Positions 42,722 to 50,141 of a stretch of DNA of 64,000 nt are shown in pieces (the stretch's first letter is position 1; each line of letters begins with the position of its first letter). Source of the stretch: Microtetraspora sp. NBRC 16547 (GTDB lineage Bacteria > Actinomycetota > Actinomycetes > Streptosporangiales > Streptosporangiaceae). The notes under the pieces are model-generated. The model worked only from the letters and a program-made list of their open reading frames with translations. It was not told where the DNA came from and made no database searches. The translations under genes and the position numbers were made by a program. The stretch spans positions 259,796 to 323,795 of the forward strand of contig NZ_BSSE01000001.1 in NCBI RefSeq assembly GCF_030268965.1. The letters run 5' to 3'.

Positions 42722-43567
42722 TCAATCGGCTGGCAGCGGCCAGCTGTCCAGCACGTGGCCGGGATGTTCGCGCAGGAACCGCCGCCGGACTTCGACGTAC
42801 CGGGTCGGCGTGAGCCCGGTGAACGCCCGGAACTCGTGGCCGAAGTGGGCCTGGTCGAAGTAGCCTGCGCCACCGGCGAGGTCGCCCCAGTCGATCGGTC
42901 CGGCGGGGTTGATCGCGAAAACGGTGGCGGCGAAGCGGTAGGTGCGGGCCAGCCGCTTCGGCGTGACGCCGATGAGCTCCTTGAACCGCTGTGCCAGATG
43001 AGTGCTGCTGACACCGGCTGCCACCCTCAGGTCGCCGATCGCCACCGCCCCGCTGGTCGCCGCGATGACACTGCTCGTATGGCGGACCAGCCCCAGGCCG
43101 GCGGTCTCGCACAGCCGTCGCATTAGCTCCTCCTCGAGCAGCGTCAGCATCTCGTGCGGTCCGTCCGCCGTGGCCAGCCGGTCTCGCAGCTCAGCAATGG
43201 CGGGCCGGCCCCAAACCTGCTCTACCGTCACCGGCCGGTCACACAGCTCGGCCGCGGGCATCGGCAGGAACGGCGCCAGCCCCCACGGCTTGAAGTGCAC
43301 GCCGACGGACCGGGTCCGGAGTGGGTAGCCGAACTCCAACGCGCGGGTGGGCATGGTGACCACGCAGCCGTCGGCGTACTCGGCCGTCTCGATGTCGGTG
43401 CTGGCGCGGATGCGGAACGGCGCCCCGAGGTTGACGATGAGCAACGCCGACGGCATCGGCGGCAGCGTCAGCCGGGCGTACGGCGGCGCACCCTCCAGGT
43501 AGTAAAGGTCGTCGATCAGCCCGTCCAGCGGCGGTCGCGGCACTCTGGACACGTACTCCACGCCCAC
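42722..43567 (-). CDS. AraC-family transcriptional regulator
   Basis: A 281-residue protein with an N-terminal beta-rich ligand domain and a C-terminal double helix-turn-helix (A-I-G-D-L-R-V-A-A-G-V-S-S-T-H-L-A-Q-R-F, then the Y-F-D-Q-A-H-F-G-H-E-F-R-A-F-T-G motif). It lies in the same direction as the DHFR-fold gene downstream. The upstream flank carries an inverted copy of 33 bases from its own coding sequence (43573-43605) and an IS fragment, so the promoter region has been rearranged. Confidence 0.88.
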   Translation of the reverse strand: MGVEYVSRVPRPPLDGLIDDLYYLEGAPPYARLTLPPMPSALLIVNLGAPFRIRASTDIETAEYADGCVVTMPTRALEFGYPLRTRSVGVHFKPWGLAPFLPMPAAELCDRPVTVEQVWGRPAIAELRDRLATADGPHEMLTLLEEELMRRLCETAGLGLVRHTSSVIAATSGAVAIGDLRVAAGVSSTHLAQRFKELIGVTPKRLARTYRFAATVFAINPAGPIDWGDLAGGAGYFDQAHFGHEFRAFTGLTPTRYVEVRRRFLREHPGHVLDSWPLPAD

Positions 43568-43572
43568 AGCAT

Positions 43573-43605
43573 CGCCGCCACCGTGTTCGCGATCAACCCC
43601 GCCGG
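43573..43605 (+). repeat. 33-base inverted copy of araC internal sequence
   Basis: It matches the reverse complement of 42900-42932 at 32 of 33 positions. On the plus strand it still reads A-A-T-V-F-A-I-N-P-A-G, so it is likely a remnant of a second, similar AraC gene or of an inversion/duplication. Confidence 0.8.
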
Positions 43606-43737
43606 CATCGCGCGCCGGGATGGTCCAGCCGCGCTGCCGCCAGCATCGAGCCGGCGCCGATCCCGGACGAGCGCCCGGCCGCGGACATTTGCGTGGGTTA
43701 CGCGTGCTGCGTGAGCGATGGAGGATTCTCGGCCCAG

Positions 43738-43818
43738 GGCATTGCCAACATCGCCACCACCAGCGACGGCGCCCGCCACTGCGGTAAGGGCCTGAACGCG
43801 GTCCGCCACCGCAACCGG
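43738..43818 (+). pseudogene. TnpB fragment (27 codons)
   Basis: The sequence reads G-I-A-N-I-A-T-T-S-D-G-A-R-H-C-G-K-G, identical at protein level to residues 195-221 of the TnpB at 21528-22679 but with several silent base differences. It is therefore a piece of a diverged sister copy, not a recent duplication of this one. Confidence 0.85.
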
Positions 43819-43819
43819 T

Positions 43820-43853
43820 GTGAGGGGCGCTTCCCCCGTGGAGCGCCCCTCAC
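43820..43853 (-). terminator. Terminator of the MFS gene
   Basis: Perfect 11-base arms (43820-43830 and 43843-43853) with a 12-base loop, beginning seven bases beyond the MFS stop at 43861. No T-run. Confidence 0.75.
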
Positions 43854-43860
43854 GCTGTCG

Positions 43861-45282
43861 TCAGACCGTTTCGAGGGCCTGCTCCGCGGCGGCGGTCGCC
43901 GTACCGGACCGGGAGCGGAGCCGCAGCCCGCTCACCGCGACGGCCAGGCCGAGCAGGGCGAACAGGGCCGAGACGACGATCGCCGCGCGGAAGGCGCCGA
44001 TCGGGTCGGAGGACGAACCGGACGTCAGGACCGCGGTAACGATGGCGAGCACCACCGCGCCGCCGACCTGACCGGACGTGTTGAGCAGGCCGGAGGCGAG
44101 CCCCTGCTCGTCGTCGGAGACCCCGTTGGTGGCCTGGATGTTGAGCGACGGGAAGGAGAGCCCGAACGCGATCCCGAGCAGCACCATCCCGGGCAGGACC
44201 ATCCCGGCCAGGCTGGGGTGCCTGTCGACCTGGAGGAAGACGGTGTACCCCGCCAGCAGCGCGACCGAGCCGAGCGCGATGAGCCGCCCTGTGCCGAAGC
44301 GGTCCGCGAGGTCGCCCATCTTGGTCGAGCTGACCGCGACCAGCAGCCCGGCGGGCAGGAACGCCAGGGCGGTCTGCAGCGCGGACCAGCCGAGCAGGTT
44401 CTGGAAGTACTGCATGGCCACGAACTGGAAGCCGACGTACGAGCCGAACAGGATCACCAGCCCGACGTTGGCCCGGACCAGCGGCGCGGACCGCAGGATG
44501 CCCAGGCGGACCAGCGGGTGCTTGACCCGGCGCTCCAGCCACACGAAGAGCCCGAACAGCGCGGCCACCGCGACGGCCGACAGCGCGGTGCGGACGACGC
44601 TGACGTCGGGGGCCTGGACGACCGTGAACACGAGCAGCAGCATCGCCGCGGTGATCGTGACCGCGCCCAGGATGTCGTGGCCGCCCTCGCCGCGCTCGTC
44701 GGAGCGGGGAAGCAGCCGGGCGCCGGCAACGAGGGCGATGATCGCCACCGGGACAGGCATGAGGAACGTCCAGCGCCAGCCCAGCTCGGTCAGCAGGCCG
44801 GAGAGCACCAGCCCGAGGGAGAAGCCGCTCGCCCCGCAGGCGGTGAAGATGCTCAGCGCGCGGTTCCTGGCCGGTCCTTCGGCGAAGGTCGTGGTGATGA
44901 TCGACAGCGCCGCCGGAGCGGTGAACGCCGCGCTCATGCCCTTGACGAACCGCGCCGCGATCAGCAGCGCGCCGTCGGTCATCAGTCCGCCGAGCAGGGA
45001 CGCGACGGCGAACACGGCCAGCGCGATGAGGAAGACCCGGCGGCGGCCCAGGAGGTCGGCGGCGCGGCCCCCGAGCAGGAGCAGGCCGCCGTATCCCAGC
45101 ACGTATCCGCTCACGACCCACTGGAGGGCCGCCGTGGACATGCCGAGGTCGGCCTGGATGGAGGGCAGGGCCACGCCCACCATCGACACGTCGAGAGCGT
45201 CGAGGAAGATGACTGCGTAAAGAACGCTGAGCGCACCCCACAGGGGCGCCCCCCAGCGCTCGTCCTTCGTGGAGGAGGTCAT
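43861..45282 (-). CDS. MFS drug:H+ antiporter (DHA2/EmrB-QacA type)
   Basis: A 473-residue protein with about 14 membrane helices. The N-terminal half has L-D-x-S-M-V-G-V-A-L-P (motif D1) and R-A-A-D-L-L-G-R-R-R (motif A), and a motif C-like G-A-S-G-F-S-L-G-L-V-L-S-G appears in helix 5. It likely exports toxic organic compounds. The ATG at 45282 is chosen; upstream in-frame ATG codons fall inside the operator. It is divergent from a MarR gene with three palindromes between them, which strongly suggests MarR-controlled, ligand-induced expression. Confidence 0.92.
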   Translation of the reverse strand: MTSSTKDERWGAPLWGALSVLYAVIFLDALDVSMVGVALPSIQADLGMSTAALQWVVSGYVLGYGGLLLLGGRAADLLGRRRVFLIALAVFAVASLLGGLMTDGALLIAARFVKGMSAAFTAPAALSIITTTFAEGPARNRALSIFTACGASGFSLGLVLSGLLTELGWRWTFLMPVPVAIIALVAGARLLPRSDERGEGGHDILGAVTITAAMLLLVFTVVQAPDVSVVRTALSAVAVAALFGLFVWLERRVKHPLVRLGILRSAPLVRANVGLVILFGSYVGFQFVAMQYFQNLLGWSALQTALAFLPAGLLVAVSSTKMGDLADRFGTGRLIALGSVALLAGYTVFLQVDRHPSLAGMVLPGMVLLGIAFGLSFPSLNIQATNGVSDDEQGLASGLLNTSGQVGGAVVLAIVTAVLTSGSSSDPIGAFRAAIVVSALFALLGLAVAVSGLRLRSRSGTATAAAEQALETV

Positions 45283-45304
45283 GGGCGAGGACACTACATG
45301 CACA

Positions 45305-45343
45305 TGCATTCAATGCACAAGCATTTAATGCTGTTGCATGCAA
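45305..45343. promoter_or_regulatory. Three-palindrome MarR operator array
   Basis: TGCATT-C-AATGCA (45305-45317), AGCATT-T-AATGCT (45320-45332) and TTGCATGCAA (45334-45343) are each perfect palindromes. They lie between the divergent MFS and MarR starts. The centres are 15 and about 12.5 bases apart. Related half-sites (TGCAT, ATGCA) continue toward the MFS start. Confidence 0.85.
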
Positions 45344-45383
45344 TGGGGGTGCGTGCTAGGCTCCGCGCGAGAAGGAGGCTGGG

Positions 45384-45812
45384 ATGACTGGGATGGCTCG
45401 CCAGAAAACCGGCATCGACGTCATCGACACGTGGCGCGAGTTGCTCGCGCGGCACGCCGCCGTCTCCTGCGCCTTGGAGCGCGAGCTCAGCGACCGGCAC
45501 GACCTCGGTGTGAGCGAGTTCGAGGTGCTCGACCGCATGGCGGAGGGCCTCGCCACCTGCGACACCGGTGGCGCTGGCGGCACGGGCGGCACGGAGAAGT
45601 TCCGCGTGCAGGAGCTCGCCGACAAGGTCCATCTGAGCCAGAGCGCCCTGTCCCGGCTCATCGCGCGGCTGGAGCGCGAGGGGCTCGTCACGCGGGCCAT
45701 GTGCGAGGCCGACCGCCGGGGCGTGTACGTCCTGCTCACGGAGGAAGGCCGGAAACGGCACGCCGAGGCCGCCCCCACGCATCTCGCCGTCCTCACCGAG
45801 CATCTCGGCTGA
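45384..45812 (+). CDS. MarR-family repressor
   Basis: A 142-residue winged-helix protein. The recognition helix region reads V-Q-E-L-A-D-K-V-H-L-S-Q-S-A-L-S-R-L-I-A-R-L and the wing is A-D-R-R-G-V-Y-V-L-L-T. A Gly/Thr-rich insertion (residues about 58-71) is unusual for the family. The ATG at 45384 follows AAGGAGG. It most likely represses itself and the divergent MFS exporter through the 45305-45343 array. Confidence 0.92.
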   Translation: MTGMARQKTGIDVIDTWRELLARHAAVSCALERELSDRHDLGVSEFEVLDRMAEGLATCDTGGAGGTGGTEKFRVQELADKVHLSQSALSRLIARLEREGLVTRAMCEADRRGVYVLLTEEGRKRHAEAAPTHLAVLTEHLG

Positions 45813-46009
45813 CCGGTTCCTGCCCCTCCCCGCCGGCCGGATCCCGCGCCCTCCCGCCGGTCTGATCCCGCGTCCTCCCAGCGGGCCGCTCGGGCCGTGC
45901 GTCTCGGCCTTTCGCGCACATGGCTCGGCCCGGCGCGAGTGAGCTTCGTGCTTTACGGGGCTCGCCCAGGCCGGGCCGTACTTCTAAGCCGTGCTTCTGA
46001 TGCGTGCGG

Positions 46010-47302
46010 TCAGTTCCGCGCGATGATCCGGTCGATCACCAGCGGGAGCAGGGCGGGGTCGGTGGTCTCACCAATCTCGTAGGCGCCCTCAAGGACTCCC
46101 AGCGCCCGCTCGAACCGTCCCGGCTCGTCGGCGTGCAGAGTCATCAGCGGCTGCCCGGCCCGCACCGTGTCGCCCGGCTTGGCGTGCAGGGTGATCCCGG
46201 CGCCGAAGGAGACGGCGTCCTCCTTGCGCTCGCGCCCGGCGCCGAGCCGCCAGGCGGCCACGCCCACGCTGAGGGCGTCCAGCCTGCGCAGCACGCCCGA
46301 CGACGGCGCGACGACGTCCATCGTCTCGGCCGCCCTGGGCAGCGGCGCGTCCGGGTCGCCACCCTGCGCGCTGATCATCCGCCGCCAGGCGTCCATCGCC
46401 GTGCCGTCCTTGAGCGCCTGCTCGGGGTCCCTGGCGCCCGGTACGGCGGCGGCCTCGAGCATCTCCCTGGCGAGCCGTACGGTCAGCTCGACCACGTCGG
46501 CCGGCCCGCCTCCGGCGAGGACCTCGACCGACTCCTCGACCTCGAGGGCGTTGCCCACGGCGCGTCCCAGCGGCCGGTCCATCGCGGTGAGCAGGGCGAC
46601 CGTCCGGACCCCGGCGTCGACGCCGAGCGCGACCATGGTCTCGGCCAGCTCGCGGGCGTCGTCCACGTTCTTCATGAAGGCGCCGGAGCCGACCTTGACG
46701 TCGAGGACGAGCGAGCCGGTGCCCTCGGCGATCTTCTTGGACATGATGGACGAGGCGATCAGCGGGATGGACTCGACCGTCCCGGTGACGTCGCGCAGCG
46801 CGTACAGCTTCTTGTCCGCCGGGGCCAGGCCGCTGCCGGCCGCGCACACGACCGCGCCGGCCGTACGGATGACGTGCAGCATCTCCTCGTTCGACAGGGA
46901 CGCGCGCCAGCCGGGGATGGACTCCAGCTTGTCCAGCGTGCCGCCGGTGTGGCCGAGCCCGCGCCCGGAGAGCTGCGGCACGTAGGCGCCGCACGCGGCC
47001 ACCAGCGGGGCGAGCGGCAGGGTGATCTTGTCGCCCACGCCGCCGGTGGAGTGCTTGTCCGCGGTGGGCCGGTCGAGGGCCGACCAGTCCATCCGCTCCC
47101 CGGTCTGGATCATGGCCAGGGTCCAGTCGGCGATCTCCCTGCGGTTCATGCCGTTGAGCAGGATCGCCATCGCCAGCGAGGACATCTGCTCGTCTGCCAC
47201 GCCACCGCGCGTGTACGCGTCGATCACCCAGTCGATCTGGGCCGTGGACAGCTCGCGCCGGTCCCGCTTGGTGGTGATGATCTCGATCGCGTCGAAACCC
47301 AT
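46010..47302 (-). CDS. deoA: Thymidine (pyrimidine nucleoside) phosphorylase
   Basis: A 430-residue enzyme that splits thymidine to thymine and deoxyribose-1-phosphate. The family signature S-G-R-G-L-G-H-T-G-G-T-L-D-K-L-E-S is present, as is the phosphate-binding K-H-S-T-G-G-V-G-D-K. The ATG at 47302 has a GAGGGGG site; the longer frame to 47350 crosses the palindrome at 47319-47342. It is last in the bmpA-nupOPQ-cdd-deoA series. Confidence 0.95.
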   Translation of the reverse strand: MGFDAIEIITTKRDRRELSTAQIDWVIDAYTRGGVADEQMSSLAMAILLNGMNRREIADWTLAMIQTGERMDWSALDRPTADKHSTGGVGDKITLPLAPLVAACGAYVPQLSGRGLGHTGGTLDKLESIPGWRASLSNEEMLHVIRTAGAVVCAAGSGLAPADKKLYALRDVTGTVESIPLIASSIMSKKIAEGTGSLVLDVKVGSGAFMKNVDDARELAETMVALGVDAGVRTVALLTAMDRPLGRAVGNALEVEESVEVLAGGGPADVVELTVRLAREMLEAAAVPGARDPEQALKDGTAMDAWRRMISAQGGDPDAPLPRAAETMDVVAPSSGVLRRLDALSVGVAAWRLGAGRERKEDAVSFGAGITLHAKPGDTVRAGQPLMTLHADEPGRFERALGVLEGAYEIGETTDPALLPLVIDRIIARN

Positions 47303-47318
47303 GATCCCCCTCGATCGT

Positions 47319-47342
47319 GTACGGCTCCCGAGGGAGCCGTAC
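47319..47342. promoter_or_regulatory. Perfect 11-base palindrome between cdd and deoA
   Basis: GTACGGCTCCC and GGGAGCCGTAC are separated by only two bases (GA). It fills the 48-base gap between the two genes. The lack of a loop favours a protein-binding site or an RNA processing/stabilising hairpin over a normal terminator. Confidence 0.7.
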
Positions 47343-47350
47343 ATCCACAT

Positions 47351-47749
47351 TTATCGCGACAAGTCGTCAGGGCCGAAGGCGAACGGCAGGATGTCCGCCA
47401 GCCGCCACGGGCCTTCCGGGGTCTCGACCAGGAGCTCCGGACCGCCGTGCTCCATCAGGAGCTGGCGGCAGCGCCCGCACGGCATCAACAGCTCGCCGTG
47501 CCCGTCCACGCAGGTGAACGCCACCAGCCGCCCGCCACCGCCCGCGTGCAGCGCCGACACGAGACCGCACTCGGCGCACAGTCCGATGCCGTAGGACGCG
47601 TTCTCGACGTTGCAGCCGGTGACCACCCGCCCGTCGTCCACCAGGGCGGCGGCGCCGACCGGGAACTTGGAGTACGGCGCGTAGGCGTGCGCCATGGCCT
47701 CGTTCGCCCGGGCGCGCAGCGCGTCCCAGTCGATGGTCGGCTTGGTCAT
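47351..47749 (-). CDS. cdd: Cytidine deaminase
   Basis: A 132-residue tetrameric-type enzyme that makes uridine from cytidine. The zinc site is C-A-E (in L-C-A-E-C-G) and P-C-G-R-C; the N-V-E-N-A-S-Y motif binds the ribose. Its ATG overlaps the stop of the upstream permease gene by four bases (ATGA), so it is translationally coupled to nucleoside import. Confidence 0.95.
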   Translation of the reverse strand: MTKPTIDWDALRARANEAMAHAYAPYSKFPVGAAALVDDGRVVTGCNVENASYGIGLCAECGLVSALHAGGGGRLVAFTCVDGHGELLMPCGRCRQLLMEHGGPELLVETPEGPWRLADILPFAFGPDDLSR

Positions 47750-49017
47750 TTGGCCTGTCCTCTTCGATAGGGAACGCCGTCGGCGGCCGGCATCCGCAGC
47801 CGCTGCGAGGCGAATGAAAGCACCAGCAGCGTAGTCAGGTGCGGCGTGAACGACGTGAAGGCGTCCGGCACCGTGTCGGTCACCGCGAACACCGCGAACA
47901 CCGCGATCGCGGCGATCCCGGTGAACAGGGCGGCCCGGTTCCGATGCTGCCGTACGAGCTGGAAGACCGCGACGGCGGCGAGCAGCATGGCGACGACGAG
48001 CAGCAGCGCGTGCACCGAGGTGCCGCCCTGCCTGAGCTGGAGCGCGTCGGTGTAGCCGAACAGGGCCGCACCGCCGGCCAGGCCGCCCGGCCGCCAGTTG
48101 CCGAAGATCATGGCCGCCAGGCCGATGTAGCCGCGACCGCCCGTCTGCCCGTCGCGGTAGATCCCGGCGGCGATGAGCGACAGGAACGCCCCGCCGAGAC
48201 CGGCGAGCCCACCGGAGACGACCACCGCGATCCACTTGTACAGGTAGACGTTGACGCCCAGCGACTCGGCGGCGACCGGCCGCTCACCGCACGACCTGAT
48301 GCGCAGGCCGAACGCCGTACGCCACAGGAGGTAGAACGACAGCGGCACCAGCAGGATCGCCAGGATCGTGAAGTACGAGATGTTCTGCGTGAGCCCGTGG
48401 AGGATGCCGGCGACATCCGACACCAGGAACCATCCCTTGTCGTGCAGGTCCTGGAGCGGCTGGTCGATCCCCGGCACGCTGAACTTCCCCATCATCGGCA
48501 CGCGCGGCGACTGCTTGGCGCCGCCGCCCGGCATGTCCGAGAAGACCAGCTTGGCGAGGTACTGCGTGAAGCCGAGGCCCACGATGTTGATCGCGACACC
48601 CGAGATGATCTGGTCCACGCCGAAGGTCACGGTCGCCAGGGCGTGGATGGCACCGCCCAGCGCTCCGCCGATCGCACCGGCGAGCACTCCGGCCCAGGGG
48701 TTGTCGAACTGGATGGCGCCCCAGGCGCCGAACCAGGTGCCGAGGATCATCATGCCTTCGAGGCCGATGTTGACCACGCCGGCCCGCTCCGACCACAGGC
48801 CGCCGAGACCGGCCAGCCCGATCGGCACGGCGAGGCCGATCGCGGCGCTGATCGTGCCGCCCGAGGTGATGTCGTCGGCGCCGGTCACCAGCCGGGCCAC
48901 CGACAGCAGGATGACCAGCCCGGCGAGACCGATCAGCAGAACGGGGAAGGTCAGCTTGAACCGCCGGGCCGGCGGCGCGGCCACCGGCTTGCCGGCCGAA
49001 ACGTCCGTGGCCGTCAT
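47746..49017 (-). CDS. nupQ: Nucleoside ABC transporter permease (second)
   Basis: A 423-residue membrane protein of the BPD_transp_2 family. About ten helices are predicted, and the first segment is an Ala/Pro-rich tail. The segment around W-S-E-R-A-G-V-V-N-I-G-L-E-G-M-M matches the conserved cytoplasmic EAA-like region of the BmpC/NupQ branch. It overlaps the upstream permease gene by four bases (ATGA). With its partner it forms the pore of a nucleoside importer. Confidence 0.9.
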   Translation of the reverse strand: MTATDVSAGKPVAAPPARRFKLTFPVLLIGLAGLVILLSVARLVTGADDITSGGTISAAIGLAVPIGLAGLGGLWSERAGVVNIGLEGMMILGTWFGAWGAIQFDNPWAGVLAGAIGGALGGAIHALATVTFGVDQIISGVAINIVGLGFTQYLAKLVFSDMPGGGAKQSPRVPMMGKFSVPGIDQPLQDLHDKGWFLVSDVAGILHGLTQNISYFTILAILLVPLSFYLLWRTAFGLRIRSCGERPVAAESLGVNVYLYKWIAVVVSGGLAGLGGAFLSLIAAGIYRDGQTGGRGYIGLAAMIFGNWRPGGLAGGAALFGYTDALQLRQGGTSVHALLLVVAMLLAAVAVFQLVRQHRNRAALFTGIAAIAVFAVFAVTDTVPDAFTSFTPHLTTLLVLSFASQRLRMPAADGVPYRRGQAK

Positions 49018-50141
49018 GCCGCGGCCCCTTCCTTCTCGGCCGGGGCGGCGAGCTCATGGCTGACCCTGCGCTGCGCGGCAACGACCTGGTACCGGTGCAC
49101 CAGCTCGTACGCGATGATCACCGAGAGCACGATCACGCCCTTCATGATGTCGACGAGCTCCTTGGAGATGTCCATCAACTGCAGGGCGTCCGAGGAGCTG
49201 TCCAGAAAGGCCCACAACAGCGCGCCGAGCGCCATGCCGACCGCGTTGTTCCGGCCGAGGAGGGCGATCGCGATGCCGGTGAAGCCGAGCCCCGTCGGGA
49301 AGTTCAGGCTGTACTCGAAGGAGCTGCCGAGGAGCTCGGGCATGCCGATCAGACCGGCCGCCGCCCCCGAGATGACCATCGCGGTGATGACCATCCGCTT
49401 GACGTTCACACCGCTCGCCACCGCGGCCGGCTCCGACTGGCCGGTGGCGCGCAGGTTGAACCCGAACCGCGTCCGGTTGAGCAGCACCGCGTAACCGATG
49501 CCGACAATGATCGCCACGATCAGGAAGCCGTTGATCTTCATCGGCGTACCCGGGATGAGCGCCATGCCGGGCATGTGCGCGTCCTCGGGGATCGGCGGGG
49601 TGCCGATGGCGTTGCCATTGAGCACGCCGAGCCGGTCGGCGGTCAGCAGCCAGCCGGTCAGGCCGGTCGCGATGGCGTTCAACATGATCGTGGAGATGAC
49701 CTCGCTGACGCCCCGGGTCGCCTTGAGCACCGCGGCGATCGAGGCCCACAGGGCTCCCACGAGCATGGCCACGAGCACGACCAGCACGATGTTGAGCGCA
49801 CCCGGCACGAGCCCGGCCCCACCGACGGACGCCGCGATGAGCGCGGCGAGCCGGTACTGGCCGTCGACGCCGATGTTGAACAGGTTCATCCGGAACCCGA
49901 TCGCGACCGCGACCGCCGCCAGGAAGTAGGTCGTGCCGAGGTTGACGAGCAGGACCAGGACGCGCGGCTGGGCGCCGTATTCGACCAGGGTGGTGAAGGC
50001 GTCGACCGGCGCGTGGCCGGCGATCAGCAGCACCACCGACGTCACCAGGAGGGCGAAGACGACGGCGAGCGCGGGCGCGACGAACGCCATCACACCGTCG
50101 AGCCTGACCCTGCCGAACACACGATCAAGAAACGTACTCAT
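49014..50141 (-). CDS. nupP: Nucleoside ABC transporter permease (first)
   Basis: A 375-residue membrane protein of the BPD_transp_2 family with I-G-F-R-M-N-L-F-N-I-G-V-D-G-Q-Y in the conserved loop, a hallmark of the NupP/BmpD-type permeases. Both ends overlap neighbouring genes by four bases, showing a tightly coupled operon with the ATPase and second permease genes. Confidence 0.9.
   Translation of the reverse strand: MSTFLDRVFGRVRLDGVMAFVAPALAVVFALLVTSVVLLIAGHAPVDAFTTLVEYGAQPRVLVLLVNLGTTYFLAAVAVAIGFRMNLFNIGVDGQYRLAALIAASVGGAGLVPGALNIVLVVLVAMLVGALWASIAAVLKATRGVSEVISTIMLNAIATGLTGWLLTADRLGVLNGNAIGTPPIPEDAHMPGMALIPGTPMKINGFLIVAIIVGIGYAVLLNRTRFGFNLRATGQSEPAAVASGVNVKRMVITAMVISGAAAGLIGMPELLGSSFEYSLNFPTGLGFTGIAIALLGRNNAVGMALGALLWAFLDSSSDALQLMDISKELVDIMKGVIVLSVIIAYELVHRYQVVAAQRRVSHELAAPAEKEGAAA

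Noticed and set aside
43850-45343. 497-codon minus-strand frame overlapping the MFS gene
   Set aside because: A second frame of the same strand with Arg/Gly/Pro-rich sequence and no membrane helices; the MFS frame has clear motifs.
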